A stretch of DNA of 64,000 bases. It comes from BCD1 sp965230565 (GTDB taxonomy: Bacteria > Bacteroidota > Bacteroidia > Chitinophagales > Saprospiraceae). Within the stretch, counting starts at the first letter, position 1. Each line of letters opens with the position of its first letter. The translations under genes were made by a program, and so were the position numbers. The stretch spans positions 2,108,001 to 2,172,000 of the forward strand of contig CBDDLH010000016.1 of the NCBI GenBank assembly GCA_965230565.1. Reading direction: 5' to 3'. Positions 35,106-44,818 of the stretch are shown here, piece after piece. Under the pieces are notes generated by a model. It was not told the DNA's origin, made no database searches, and was given only the letters and a program-made list of their open reading frames with translations.

Positions 35106-35361
35106 GCATTTATCGTTATTCCTCCAGCATTAATTTTGTCACAAAAAATAATTTAATCAAAAAACACTGGCAGCCAAACCCCAGTATTAAAAGGTGTAAA
35201 ATAAATACAAAAACAACGCACCAATCCTTTTTGCCCTTTTTAATATGTCACAAAATTAAAAAAAACGCAAAGAAGTAACAGATTAACTTTCTTTTCTTTG
35301 TACTACAATACGACATAAAGACAAACAAATATAATTGGGTGAGTGTTTGTTCATAGTTTTC

Positions 35362-35391
35362 AACCCCCCAGGTTTTTTGGGGGGTTTTTTA
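35362..35391 (+). terminator. Intrinsic terminator
   Basis: AACCCCCC / GGGGGGTT stem around AGGTTTTTT-type loop, then TTTTTATT. Very stable G/C stem with T tail on the plus strand. Confidence 0.8.
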
Positions 35392-35487
35392 TTAAAACCC
35401 ATTTTTTATTCTCCCCACCCCCCAATCCAATAAAAAATAATTTCTTTGAAAAAATTGTATTGAGTTTCCCCTTACGAACTTCAATAC

Positions 35488-35525
35488 AGGAAGGTCAGCA
35501 TAAGCGTTGACCTTCCTTTTTTTAT
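35488..35525 (+). terminator. Intrinsic terminator
   Basis: AGGAAGGTCA / TGACCTTCCT, 10-bp perfect stem with a 10-nt loop, then TTTTTTATT on the plus strand. Confidence 0.85.
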
Positions 35526-35775
35526 TACGGGATAATCCTGTTTGACAAAAATCAACTTCCCGCCTGACTTCCGTCACTCCAATTTATCTTCAATAAAATG
35601 ATATTTAACCTAAGTTGCGGGGTACGAAATACCCGTTACGAATTGGATCATTGAAGCGGACTTTTCAGTATTACAACTTGTAATCCATAAAGGAAATGAG
35701 TATTTTTTACAATAATTTGAAAATCCCTAACCCTGGAAATCATATCAATTCAAAACCATTGCAAAAATTGCTACC

Positions 35776-36624
35776 ATGAAAAACATGCTTATTCCCACCG
35801 ATTTCTCCGCATGTGCATCCTACGCTGTTGAAGCAGGAGTAGAAATGGCCAAAAGATACCAGTCGAAAGTTTTTTTGTTCCACAATGCTGATATTCCTGC
35901 CAATTGGTCAACTTTATCCGCCAAGGAAAAAGAAAATATACCGGAAGCATATCAGTCCTGGAAAAATGCCGAAATTCTTTTGACGGATATCCAGGCGAAA
36001 AACCCGGGTGTAGATATTGAAATCATCATTGAAGGCGGTGACCTCATCAAAAATATTGAGCATATAACCAAAGAAAAACACGTTGGATTAATCGTCATGG
36101 GCTCTCAGGGAGCCGGCAAATCTGACCCCAACTTTTTCGGTTCCAACACCCAATTAGCGGTTAGGCAGGTAAAAACTCCTGTCCTAATTATCAAATCCCG
36201 ACTGAAAGATTTCTATTTTGAAAAGGTAGTTTTTGCCTCCGGGTTTGATGAGGCTGACAAGGAAGCTTTTCTTAAGTTCAAAGATTTCGTCAAACATTTC
36301 ATCCCCGAGATACACCTGGTCTCCATTCAGTCGCTTTTCAAATACGGGGTTCCTTATATCGTTCAGAAAGAGGCTATGGAATCTTTTGAAAAACTGTGTA
36401 GCCCACTGGTCTGCAAAATCCATATTTCCAAACACACCACCATCGAGAAAGGAATCAGGAGCCTGGCAGATGAGATCGGGGCCGAACTCATCGGTATTTC
36501 AAATCATTACCGCCACCCATTGAGGAGATTGCTAACGGGCAGTACCGTTGAAGCTCTCGTCAATTATTCCGGCATTCCCGTACTTACCATTGATTATGGT
36601 GAAAAAGGGAAGAAAGATTCTTAG
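35776..36624 (+). CDS. Universal stress protein, two UspA domains
   Basis: 282 residues, two tandem Usp domains of about 140. Domain 1 starts MKNMLIPTDFSACASYAVEA and has VMGSQGAGKSDPNFFGSNT, which fits the ATP-binding G-x2-G-x9-G-[ST] motif exactly. Domain 2 (KVVFASGFDEAD onwards) ends in RHPLRRLLTGSTVEALVNY, typical of the non-canonical C-terminal domain in Bacteroidota double Usps. These are cytosolic, ATP-binding stress or metabolic regulators. Its upstream gap has no clear promoter consensus. Convergent with the AlkA-like gene, 16 nt apart. Confidence 0.92.
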   Translation: MKNMLIPTDFSACASYAVEAGVEMAKRYQSKVFLFHNADIPANWSTLSAKEKENIPEAYQSWKNAEILLTDIQAKNPGVDIEIIIEGGDLIKNIEHITKEKHVGLIVMGSQGAGKSDPNFFGSNTQLAVRQVKTPVLIIKSRLKDFYFEKVVFASGFDEADKEAFLKFKDFVKHFIPEIHLVSIQSLFKYGVPYIVQKEAMESFEKLCSPLVCKIHISKHTTIEKGIRSLADEIGAELIGISNHYRHPLRRLLTGSTVEALVNYSGIPVLTIDYGEKGKKDS

Positions 36625-36640
36625 ATTTTCAACTGTTGAT

Positions 36641-37246
36641 CTACGCTCCTCCATCTTTCCATCGCCACAAATACAAGCTAGCATAGGTCCTGTAAGGCCG
36701 CCATGGTTCGGCTAATTCAACCATTTTTCCTTTGAGCTCCCTTCCCTTGGCTTCAAACCCAAACAATAATTGCATGGCTTGCTGAATCCCCAGATCGTCC
36801 ACCGGCAGAATATCAGTCCTGTTGAGGGTAAACATCAACAGCATTTCCACGGTCCACTTACCTACCCCCTTGATTTGTGTGAGGTATTTAATAACGGCCT
36901 CGTCCTCCATGTCTGACCAATCTTTATCGAGAATATCTTCCTGCTGAAAAAACTCAGCCACATTTTGCAGGTATCCTGATTTTTGTCTGGAAAGCCCCAC
37001 ACTGCGAAGAGTTGGCAAATCGAAGGATAATAATGCTCCCGGATCGGGATATTCATCAGGAAACAGTTCGATGAAACGACCATAAATGGTTGATGCTGCC
37101 TTTCCGGAAAGCTGTTGGTATATGATTGCCTTGATGAGTCTGGCATACACATCCCCATCAGTTTCAGGGAAAGTGACTTGAGTGGTTTCAATCACGAAAC
37201 GAAGGTGTGCATCTTTTGAAAGGTGATTCAATATTTCGGGTGTCAT
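36641..37246 (-). CDS. DNA-3-methyladenine glycosylase II (AlkA-like, HhH-GPD)
   Basis: 201 residues, HhH-GPD superfamily. AIIYQQLSGKAASTIYGRF is the first helical motif, TQIKGVGKWTVEMLLMF the helix-hairpin-helix that binds the DNA backbone, and ILPVDDLGIQQAM contains the catalytic Asp (second D of VDD, as Asp238 in E. coli AlkA). It lacks the N-terminal TBP-like domain of E. coli AlkA and corresponds to the shorter form. There are no Fe-S cysteines, unlike MutY/Nth. It excises alkylated bases in base-excision repair. Single gene divergent from psd. Confidence 0.9.
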   Translation of the reverse strand: MTPEILNHLSKDAHLRFVIETTQVTFPETDGDVYARLIKAIIYQQLSGKAASTIYGRFIELFPDEYPDPGALLSFDLPTLRSVGLSRQKSGYLQNVAEFFQQEDILDKDWSDMEDEAVIKYLTQIKGVGKWTVEMLLMFTLNRTDILPVDDLGIQQAMQLLFGFEAKGRELKGKMVELAEPWRPYRTYASLYLWRWKDGGA

Positions 37247-37343
37247 ATAAATATTCTTTTTAAATTAACTCATTTGAAATGCAAGAGGAGAAAAATCTAA
37301 AACTTCATTCTAAAGAAGAGTGTTCGAAATTCCCATAATTCTT

Positions 37344-37351
37344 TAAATTTG
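37344..37351 (+). promoter_or_regulatory. Possible -7 element for psd
   Basis: TAAATTTG fits TAnnTTTG, 26 nt before the ATG at 37377, a usual distance for a short Bacteroidota leader. The -33 box is not clear. Confidence 0.35.
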
Positions 37352-37376
37352 CCATAATTAAAATTAATACAAACTG

Positions 37377-38024
37377 ATGATAATTCATAAAGAGGGGTAT
37401 AAGATCGTTTTGGGGTTAACCGCCATTCTTGTAGCCTTAAACATAATTTTAAGCAGATTTTTCCCTGTATTAACTATCTTCATAGGAGTAGTTTCTTTCA
37501 TTGTTTGGTTTTTTGTGTTTTGGTTTTTCCGCAACCCAAAACGCGAAGTCAGTACTATCCAGGATGAAATTATCTACGCTCCTGCAGATGGCAAAATTGT
37601 TGCCATTGAGGAGACAGAAGAACCTGAATATTTTAAAGACAAAAGATTGCAGATTTCCATTTTCATGTCACCCTATAATGTACATGTCAACAGAAATCCA
37701 ATCAGTGGCAAGGTGAATTATTACAAATATCACCAGGGCAAATACATGGTTGCCTCGCACCCCAAATCCTCTACCGAAAACGAACGATCAACCCTTGTAA
37801 TCGAGAATGACAATGGTGAGATCATGCTCAGGCAAGTTGCCGGAGCAATAGCTAAGCGAATCCGCACCTATCTCAAAGTGGGAGAACAAATCGTTCAGGG
37901 TAATGAACTTGGATTCATCAAATTTGGTTCAAGAGTAGACCTCTTTTTACCGCTGGATGCCAAGGTGGAGGTAGAACTCGAACAAAAAGTAAAAGGCAAC
38001 CTAACTATTATTGCCAGGCTTTAA
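37377..38024 (+). CDS. psd: Phosphatidylserine decarboxylase, short (archaetidylserine-type) form
   Basis: 215 residues with one or two N-terminal membrane helices (LTIFIGVVSFIVWFFVFWF). YAPADGKIVAIEE and FMSPYNVHVNRNP are the conserved core motifs with the His residues of the family. The autocleavage site is FGSRVDLFLP, with Gly184-Ser185: cleavage yields the alpha chain with a pyruvoyl group from Ser185. The enzyme makes phosphatidylethanolamine at the inner membrane. Psd in this short form is normally found with pssA, which is not in view. Confidence 0.95.
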   Translation: MIIHKEGYKIVLGLTAILVALNIILSRFFPVLTIFIGVVSFIVWFFVFWFFRNPKREVSTIQDEIIYAPADGKIVAIEETEEPEYFKDKRLQISIFMSPYNVHVNRNPISGKVNYYKYHQGKYMVASHPKSSTENERSTLVIENDNGEIMLRQVAGAIAKRIRTYLKVGEQIVQGNELGFIKFGSRVDLFLPLDAKVEVELEQKVKGNLTIIARL

Positions 38025-38263
38025 GAAAAGTAAACTTAACTCTTTTTGATAGTGAGAATATGAACACTTAACTGTTTTCAGACTCAAAAAGGGATGGCTG
38101 GAAGAAAGGAAAATTGGATTAAAGAGAACCTAATTCCAACTTTCCGTTTTCCTCTATTCCAATACCGTGAAAAAACGCTTCAAAGCAAAAATTTTCACAA
38201 AAACCAGCTAAGATTTAACTAACTCATTTACAAAAACAGCGGGAAAAAATTACTCTTTTTATT

Positions 38264-38632
38264 ATGGCTTTACGAGAGAATTTTCCCAAAAAGAATACAG
38301 AATATATTGGCGGCCACAGTGATGGCTACCAGTACACTACCGTTTTTTCCGGTTCCAGTCTGGATCAAAGTTACCAAATGGTGAGGCAGTTCCTTTATGA
38401 AGAGGGGTACGACGATGTCCCATTACCTAAAGATGCCAAGGAACTCGAAAAATTTCGATTCAAAACCCGAAGTAACCAGATCACCATGTTTGAAGACAAT
38501 GGTTATGTCCACAACCCTGTCAAGATTCTTTTCTCTTTGGATCGACGTAAAAAAAACATGCTTACCCTTTGCATCTTCAATGAATCTGATCCGGAACATT
38601 TGACCAAGTTTCACCGTGTGGACGAAAGATGA
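38264..38632 (+). CDS. Hypothetical protein
   Basis: 122 residues, no signal peptide or membrane helix, charged (SGSSLDQSYQMVRQFLYEEG, RFKTRSNQITMFEDNGYVHN). The alternation of short strands and one long helix suggests a small alpha/beta cytosolic protein. Its length and codon use are gene-like and the region upstream is 240 nt of non-coding DNA. I do not recognise the family. Confidence 0.65.
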   Translation: MALRENFPKKNTEYIGGHSDGYQYTTVFSGSSLDQSYQMVRQFLYEEGYDDVPLPKDAKELEKFRFKTRSNQITMFEDNGYVHNPVKILFSLDRRKKNMLTLCIFNESDPEHLTKFHRVDER

Positions 38633-38679
38633 AGTTTGAATGATTAACCACCGAGCAGGAGTTCCTGGTTTTAATTCCT

Positions 38680-39906
38680 TTACTCAATATTCACCTCGAT
38701 AGATTTTTGATATACGATAATGGAATCAGGGTAAATACCTTCCAGGTGGTGATACTCCAGGCTTTTTTTGCTGATGCGATGTTTAGAAACTAATATTTCC
38801 CAGATAAGATCTTCATTTTCCGTAAGGATATATTCGGTTGAAAAAGTACTCGACTCCGCCGGAGGAATATTATTTTCACTGAGTTTTTTAGCAATAGGAT
38901 GCCATTCCCACTCCTCTCCTATCCGAAAATCCTTCTCGAAAACCTGTTCTCCATTGCTATTTTTAAGAAAAAAGCGGATCATGAAAAAACGTTCGGGATC
39001 ACCCGTTGGAACTTTATGCCCGGCAAAATCATTTCTGACGCGTAAAGAAAGCTCCAGCTTTTCTCCCCTGGCATAAGTTTCATTCAGTTCAGCTGGCCTG
39101 TAGGAATATCCGGTAAGCATTTCAACTTTTGCCCCTTTGACCTTGGGAATTCCAGAGCCCGGAAAATAATGGCGGAAACCGGTTTTTGTTTCAGGGCCGG
39201 TGACGAGTTGTCGCTCCACTTCAGGCATGTGACACCCGATACAGTTGACTCCGACTTTTGAAAAAGGTCCTGCTTTCCACTCATCTCCGGTTTCGAAAGT
39301 ACAGATCAATTCATCACTGATCTGTTCCGAGGCATTATGGCAACTCAAACATAATCGCTCAGACAAATAAGCTCTATCAACCTTATGGCTGTGGGGAGGT
39401 TGAACCGCCGGGTTACCACCGATGACATTTCCCTCATTAAAATGACAACCCAGACAAGTGACTCCTTCGTGCTGAAGTTTTTCATCAAACATAGGATTGG
39501 GCTCCTTGACAGGCTGAAAATAATCTCCGTCAATGATGCCTGTAACAATTTCCTCCTGTTGATTTTGAAGTGGCAGATGACAATTTATGCAAATAAAAAG
39601 TCCGTTGTTCTTTTCCAGTTCCGCCTGGTATTGCAAGTCGGTCCAGGCATGAGAATGGGTTGACATTTTCCACTCTTCATAAACCTCCACATGGCATTTT
39701 CCACATTCTTCCGCGCTGAGGGAAATCATGCCCATGGGAAGTTCCAGGTTGGGAATCGGTTGCTCCCAGAATTTTGTCAAGGATACGGTATCAGGAGTGT
39801 AAATTATTAACGGTTCGCCTTTCTGGGTTGCGTTATTTTGATTGCAATTTAAAAATAGAAGAGACATCAAAATCACTGAAAAAATCCACTTATACGCGCC
39901 ATTCAT
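38680..39906 (-). CDS. Pentahaem c-type cytochrome, probable lipoprotein
   Basis: The ATG at 39906 is chosen because it opens a lipoprotein signal (FSVILMSLLFLNC); 408 residues. Five CxxCH haem sites: CGKCH, CINCH, CLGCH, CLSCH and CIGCH, all in the N-terminal two thirds, with several extra His that could be distal ligands (THSHAW, PPHSHKVDR, FRHYFPGSG). This resembles cytochrome c554/multihaem families. The C-terminal third (about 260-408) is a beta-rich domain without haem (LELSLRVRNDFAGHKVPTGDP) seen in this family. It is likely on the periplasmic side of a membrane and carries electrons; the partner and any enzyme activity are unknown. Confidence 0.88.
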   Translation of the reverse strand: MNGAYKWIFSVILMSLLFLNCNQNNATQKGEPLIIYTPDTVSLTKFWEQPIPNLELPMGMISLSAEECGKCHVEVYEEWKMSTHSHAWTDLQYQAELEKNNGLFICINCHLPLQNQQEEIVTGIIDGDYFQPVKEPNPMFDEKLQHEGVTCLGCHFNEGNVIGGNPAVQPPHSHKVDRAYLSERLCLSCHNASEQISDELICTFETGDEWKAGPFSKVGVNCIGCHMPEVERQLVTGPETKTGFRHYFPGSGIPKVKGAKVEMLTGYSYRPAELNETYARGEKLELSLRVRNDFAGHKVPTGDPERFFMIRFFLKNSNGEQVFEKDFRIGEEWEWHPIAKKLSENNIPPAESSTFSTEYILTENEDLIWEILVSKHRISKKSLEYHHLEGIYPDSIIVYQKSIEVNIE

Positions 39907-39983
39907 ATTGAGAAAATTGTAATAAATCATTGCCGGTAAATTTATCTCAACAAACCTGAATGGCCAACGAAATTGATAGGTTT

Positions 39984-40343
39984 TTAATAAAAAAAAGCAT
40001 CTTTGAAATGCTCTAAAGAATGGTGTTGATCACTTTGTATAATAATGGAAATGAAATCAAACCGAATCTCCCAGTCATGGCCCGATTTTTCCATATAGGC
40101 AGAGGCCGCATCAGATAAAAAAGCCTCCTTTTGGGCAGTGATGAATTCTTCCGGTTTGCCAAATTTTTCACTCGTCCTGGTTTTCACTTCCAAAAACACC
40201 ATCACCTGACCGTCCATGGCAATGATATCTACTTCAGCCCGGCGATACCGCCAATTCGATTCGAGAATCTCATACCCATTTTCCGACAAGTAAGTTCTTG
40301 CCAGTTCCTCCCCCCTTTTTCCGATCGCATTGTGAACAGCCAT
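39984..40343 (-). CDS. YraN-family (UPF0102) endonuclease-like protein
   Basis: 119 residues. GKRGEELARTYLSENGYEIL at the start and AEVDIIAMDGQVMVFLEVKTR contain the E-D-ExK pattern of the PD-(D/E)xK nuclease fold; RTSEKFGKPEEFITAQK is the next conserved block. The family is nearly universal in bacteria, size standard; role not settled (possible Holliday-junction resolvase-like). Single gene; the region upstream is a repeat-filled gap. Confidence 0.93.
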   Translation of the reverse strand: MAVHNAIGKRGEELARTYLSENGYEILESNWRYRRAEVDIIAMDGQVMVFLEVKTRTSEKFGKPEEFITAQKEAFLSDAASAYMEKSGHDWEIRFDFISIIIQSDQHHSLEHFKDAFFY

Positions 40344-40381
40344 TATCCGGTAATTTACGCTAAAATACCATTTATTGCAGA

Positions 40382-40720
40382 AAACATATGTTGAGGAACC
40401 GCAGAATATCCAACCGCAGAATACTGAATTTAGGAGTTCTGAGGTGAATTGTTGCCTCTTAAGAAACCATTTTCTTCACACAGAAATAAAAGATTCAATT
40501 GAAAAACCCGCCAATTTCCTTAAGGGCTTCCTATTACTTCTACATTGGGTACCTTGCCTGCTGCGCCACGGAAGGCAGGTTGGATATTCTGCGGTTCTGC
40601 GGTTCTGTCTCGGGGTTTGCCTTAATGGGCCTTTAGAATAACGAATTTTTTTAAAGTAAGAATGGGAAACATATGTTGCGGAACCGCAGAATATCCAACC
40701 GCAGAATATCCAATATCGAA
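40382..40720. repeat. Dispersed intergenic repeat, two direct and one inverted copy
   Basis: Copies at 40382-40430 and 40667-40720 share AACATATGTTG followed by GGAACCGCAGAATATCCAAC in direct orientation, 285 nt apart; the inverted copy lies at 40544-40612 and also contains the CAGCAGGCAAGGTA block of the copy at 25803. Nothing coding is visible in the 475-nt gap other than short spurious frames. Confidence 0.8.
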
Positions 40721-40790
40721 TTTGCATCCATTATTTCTGTCGAAATAATGGATGCAAAAAAAAGCCCCTACACCGTGAAGCATAGAGGCC
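40721..40790 (-). terminator. Hairpin plus minus-strand terminator after the dockerin/cohesin giant
   Basis: 40721-40758 is a 17-bp perfect palindrome (TTTGCATCCATTATTTC and its complement). Next to it, on the minus strand, GGCCTC...GGGGC is followed by eight T (40756-40790), an intrinsic terminator for the gene ending at 40820. The same two-part layout recurs at 45351-45415. Confidence 0.7.
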
Positions 40791-40819
40791 ATTGTACTTA
40801 TTAAGTACACAATAAAACA

Positions 40820-43800
40820 CTATTCAGTCAAAATCATTTTTCGCGTATCTTTCCAACCTCCTGCTCTCAACTCGTAGTACATTACGCCTGTAACACTGAG
40901 GTCATCTTTACCAATTACCAGTTCGTTATAACCGCTTTCGAAATGTCCTTCATAATGATAGATCATTCTTCCGGCGAGGTCGTAAACATTGAGACTCACA
41001 TCACCCGATTCGGCCAGCTTGAACGGTATGATCGTATCATCGCTGAACGGATTAGGCCTGTTTTGGTATAATTCGTTGCCTTCTTCAGTACTCGTGGATG
41101 ATGGTGTAAGGAAAACCAGTGCAAGATCCAGTACATCCTCATCCTGAGTATAGGCTTCTGCTTGTGTCAATCTTGAATCGATATATATAAGGTCTTCGAG
41201 TTCAGCATTTGCATTTGATGTAAAGGTCAGGCTGAACAAGACTATGTCATCAGAAGAAGGTATTTCATCCATTTGGTTCCAGCTGGAAGTAATCATACCA
41301 TACTCTGTAACTGTGGTTCCGAAGTTATTTTGGTTCATAGCTGGCAGATCAGCACTGCTCGCTGATACGAACTCCAACGCCCCAGGATCAAAACTCATGG
41401 TAAACTGGAAACCTGCCAGCTTATCCATATCTCTGGCCATAAAATCAATGGTGACTGTTTCTCCCGGTTCAACTCTTCTGTTCTCTACAGTAATTCCAAA
41501 TTCAGCATATGCAAACCTTTCTTCGGTACCAATCAAGCTGTTAGGTGTAGCTGAGTTGTTGACATCTCCCATCTTGATACCGATGAAGTCTATATTCATA
41601 GCATCGTTGGCAAGGTTTTCAATATTCTGCAATCCAGGTATCTCTGTCGCCCATGGGTTACTTGGCTGCGGGAATACAAATCCTGCATCAACAAAACGCC
41701 ATGAATTAACTCCAGCCGGTAATTCTTCATCAATATGCAATACCAGTTTCCTTAGTTTAATCAAATCGGAAGTGGTAATGGTCTGTGAATTATTAATATC
41801 CGCTGCAAGAAATTTATATGGTGACTGGAAAGGATCCACACCAAGAATATGCCTGGTGATCAGGATCAGGTCCATTGTACTGACACCATTTAAAATATCA
41901 TCGTTTTTCTCAGGAACAAGTGTATAACTATATCCGGTCGGCACATCGTGAAACTCATAGTGACCGTCATCGCCGGTGTAAACCTCCGTTGCGTCAGCAC
42001 CTTGCACATTGACCATTACATCTTCCACGTGCTCTCCCATCGGGGTAATGATCGTTCCGGCAATCATGTTTACTCCTGTTGTAGCCTGATCAGGACATAA
42101 GTCGAGATTATCCTGAACATCAATAAAGGTCAGGCAGAATTCACTATTACCTGATTCATCGGTCACCCAAACCTCAACTTGCTGAATTCCTTCATCCTCG
42201 CAGGTAAACACCAGGCTGGTATCAGTTGCAGGATTTACAAGGTCAGATCCGTCTCCTACTCTAAGCGTAGTTTGTATATCTTCAATAGGCGTACAATTAT
42301 CCCATACTCCATTTGTCGCAATAAAAGCTGAAACACCAACGCTTGCTAACGGGGTATCTCCATCCTCGACGAGATCCACAGACAAGCCTGAAATACAAAT
42401 GATGGAAGGAGCCGACTGATCTTCAACTGTGATAAGTACCTCACATTGTGAAGCATTTCCACAATGATCAACTACCGTATAGGTAACCTGTGTGGTGCCA
42501 AGTGGATATAAACCACTTGCATCAGCGTTATTTTCATATGCATAAGGTGAGTTATTCGTTATTGTCAACCAATCAGAACAATCTTCTACTGTTATCGGAG
42601 GCAAAATAACTTCACCGAACTGGCAATCAACTATCGAAACCGGTACCGTTATATCCTCAGGGCAATTCTCAATAACCGGAGCATCTGAATCCAGTACCTT
42701 GATCACCTGGGTGTGTGTAAATTTACCTCCCGCATCAGGATTCTCTTCATCGAAATTACACCAGTCGATCACTGTCCATTTCCTGAGAATCTTATAACAG
42801 GCTGGCATTGTGATAGTATAAATTGCATCCGTATAATTGTACACCAGATTACTACACTGATCTCCTTCGAATATCGGATATTGATACAGTTCAGGAAGAT
42901 CATCAGGATCCACTGCTGCACCACACTCATAGGTTTCATAAGTTGGTGGCCAGGTGATCTGATCTTCACTGAAAGGATCATTATTTACAACGGTAATGGT
43001 CTGTGTACAGGAAGCTGTATGATCATAAAGATCGGTTGCAGTCCAGGTACGTGTGATAGTCCCTACACCACATTCGTCAATATTATTTACCACATCTACT
43101 TCAAGTGTAAAAGTACAGTTGTCCACAACAACCGGATCTCCGAAAATGGTGAGATCAGAATAATCATCATGACAGTCGATAGTCACATCATCCGGGCATA
43201 CAGCGAATACAGGAGGAATCTGATCCTGCACGGTAATTACCGTAATACATTCATTGAAATGATCAAATAAATCCCCACCCGGAAGCTCTCTGGATGGATC
43301 AACAGGACCATCACCCGGATTCACTTCATATGCATGCAGGTAAACGAGAATAGAATCTTCCTCCATTTCTTCACAACAGAAAAGCACTTCATCATCAAAC
43401 CACTCCTGGTAACCTACCTGATCAGAATCATCTCCATTGATGCCATCACATACGCCGGTCATAACTCTTCTTGCCTTAAAGTACAACTGCATATTACAAT
43501 TGTCGTTACTGCCTTCATCTATGGCATGCGCGGGAACAATACCGATACCGCCGGTTGAAATCGAAACAACAAGTTCGTCATTACAAACTGCTGTTGGCTT
43601 CTGATCATCAACCACATTTATCGTTATTTCACAACTGGTAGCATTTCCACACTCATCGGTTCCTGTATACGTAACCGTATGAGATCCGACCGGAACTTCA
43701 AAATGAGGACCAAACCCTGTTTCACCGTAAGAGGTAGTAACGGTAATTTGTGGATTTGCATCACAATTATCTGAGACTGCCGGTACTGGCAGGTTAACCG

Positions 43801-44818
43801 TACCAAAACATTCACCGCCGGTAGTACCGAAAGTAAGATCTCCGGGACATTCAAAAACAGGCACCTCTCCATCCGAAATAGTGATGATTTGAGGCTCCAT
43901 GATAAAAAAGTCGGTACAATTATCCAGCACCGTCCATTCCCGAACGATCTGATATTCAATATTTGAACAAACATATACAGTGTCGTCTTCGAAGGTTGTC
44001 AAAAGATTACAAATGTCTCCATTCATAATACTTCCTCCGTCAATCATAGGTACACCTGTTACCGTTTCGGGATCAGCATCAGGATTATCACAACTTAGCG
44101 TGATATCATCCGGGAAAACAACCATATCCAGGGTTGGTTTCTGCAAAAAGATATTTTGAACACAACTAACTGTGTTTCCAGAAGCATCCGTTGCTACCCA
44201 GGTTCTCTGTACCTCAGTTACGATATCTGTGAGGCAATTACCCAGGGTTACTACATCTGTATAGGTTAAACTTGAAATAGTTCCGCAGGCATCCGAAGCT
44301 ACCGGAATCCCAACAACAGCTGCAGTGGTATCTCCCATGCAACCCATGGTAACATCCTGACAAGGAATATCAAATACAGGATCCACGAAATCCATCAATT
44401 CAATAAAACCAACACAAATGATGTCGGTATTTACATCTTCGATCTCAACACTGAGAATCTGTCCTACAAGTGTAGATGCATCGAAAGAAATGACATCGAC
44501 ACCCGTGGCAATGATGTTGTTTTGCAAATCACGTGCGATCATATTTTTTGGTCCGGGACAATCCATTGGTGCCTGAACAACCGCATCAATAACAAGTGTC
44601 ACTTCGCATGAATGATTCACGGAAACTTGTAAAGGTGAGTTTAACGTACCGATACAGGCCAGATTACAATCCTGTGCCTGCATACTGAAAAAGGTCATAA
44701 CAGTAAAAAGCGAAAGAAACAAAACCCGAAGATTTATCCACCCCCGAAATTTTCCTCTCTCAACCGCGGGATGAGAATTCCCGACTCCTTTTGACGAGTT
44801 TAAATGTAAGTGTTTCAT
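40820..44818 (-). CDS. Giant surface protein: HYR-like domains, dockerin-like, cohesin-like and T9SS type A sorting domain
   Basis: 1332 residues. Signal segment at about 30-48 (LRVLFLSLFTVMTFFSMQAQ). Then, in order, about eight HYR/Ig-like modules rich in Cys (recurring VPVGSHTVTYTGTDECGNA and RKWTVIDWC), a beta-sandwich (GTIITPMGEHVEDVMVN), a dockerin-like region at nt 41545-41905 with two EF-hand-like repeats (LNGVSTMDLILITRHILG, and ADINNSQTITTSDLIKLRKL in which D, N, S, T and D occupy ligand positions) closed by GDVNNSATPN, one cohesin-like module at nt 41095-41525 (TIDFMARDMDKLAGFQFTMS), and a type A sorting domain (YQNRPNPFSDD to TRKMILTE). It is secreted by the T9SS. I infer that the dockerin may bind cohesin modules on the neighbouring giant; the first EF-hand is degenerate. 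It is a paralogue of the gene at 57614. Confidence 0.85.
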   Translation of the reverse strand: MKHLHLNSSKGVGNSHPAVERGKFRGWINLRVLFLSLFTVMTFFSMQAQDCNLACIGTLNSPLQVSVNHSCEVTLVIDAVVQAPMDCPGPKNMIARDLQNNIIATGVDVISFDASTLVGQILSVEIEDVNTDIICVGFIELMDFVDPVFDIPCQDVTMGCMGDTTAAVVGIPVASDACGTISSLTYTDVVTLGNCLTDIVTEVQRTWVATDASGNTVSCVQNIFLQKPTLDMVVFPDDITLSCDNPDADPETVTGVPMIDGGSIMNGDICNLLTTFEDDTVYVCSNIEYQIVREWTVLDNCTDFFIMEPQIITISDGEVPVFECPGDLTFGTTGGECFGTVNLPVPAVSDNCDANPQITVTTSYGETGFGPHFEVPVGSHTVTYTGTDECGNATSCEITINVVDDQKPTAVCNDELVVSISTGGIGIVPAHAIDEGSNDNCNMQLYFKARRVMTGVCDGINGDDSDQVGYQEWFDDEVLFCCEEMEEDSILVYLHAYEVNPGDGPVDPSRELPGGDLFDHFNECITVITVQDQIPPVFAVCPDDVTIDCHDDYSDLTIFGDPVVVDNCTFTLEVDVVNNIDECGVGTITRTWTATDLYDHTASCTQTITVVNNDPFSEDQITWPPTYETYECGAAVDPDDLPELYQYPIFEGDQCSNLVYNYTDAIYTITMPACYKILRKWTVIDWCNFDEENPDAGGKFTHTQVIKVLDSDAPVIENCPEDITVPVSIVDCQFGEVILPPITVEDCSDWLTITNNSPYAYENNADASGLYPLGTTQVTYTVVDHCGNASQCEVLITVEDQSAPSIICISGLSVDLVEDGDTPLASVGVSAFIATNGVWDNCTPIEDIQTTLRVGDGSDLVNPATDTSLVFTCEDEGIQQVEVWVTDESGNSEFCLTFIDVQDNLDLCPDQATTGVNMIAGTIITPMGEHVEDVMVNVQGADATEVYTGDDGHYEFHDVPTGYSYTLVPEKNDDILNGVSTMDLILITRHILGVDPFQSPYKFLAADINNSQTITTSDLIKLRKLVLHIDEELPAGVNSWRFVDAGFVFPQPSNPWATEIPGLQNIENLANDAMNIDFIGIKMGDVNNSATPNSLIGTEERFAYAEFGITVENRRVEPGETVTIDFMARDMDKLAGFQFTMSFDPGALEFVSASSADLPAMNQNNFGTTVTEYGMITSSWNQMDEIPSSDDIVLFSLTFTSNANAELEDLIYIDSRLTQAEAYTQDEDVLDLALVFLTPSSTSTEEGNELYQNRPNPFSDDTIIPFKLAESGDVSLNVYDLAGRMIYHYEGHFESGYNELVIGKDDLSVTGVMYYELRAGGWKDTRKMILTE

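Larger units (their letters stand above)
35106..35775. other. 670-nt gap with two plus-strand terminators, candidate small RNA locus
   Basis: No credible ORF. Between the phosphatase stop and the UspA start there are two strong plus-strand terminators (35362-35391 and 35488-35525). The first is 260 nt from any gene end, and the second follows it after about 100 nt with nothing coding between. This arrangement suggests one or two short non-coding transcripts, but no family can be named. Confidence 0.35.
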
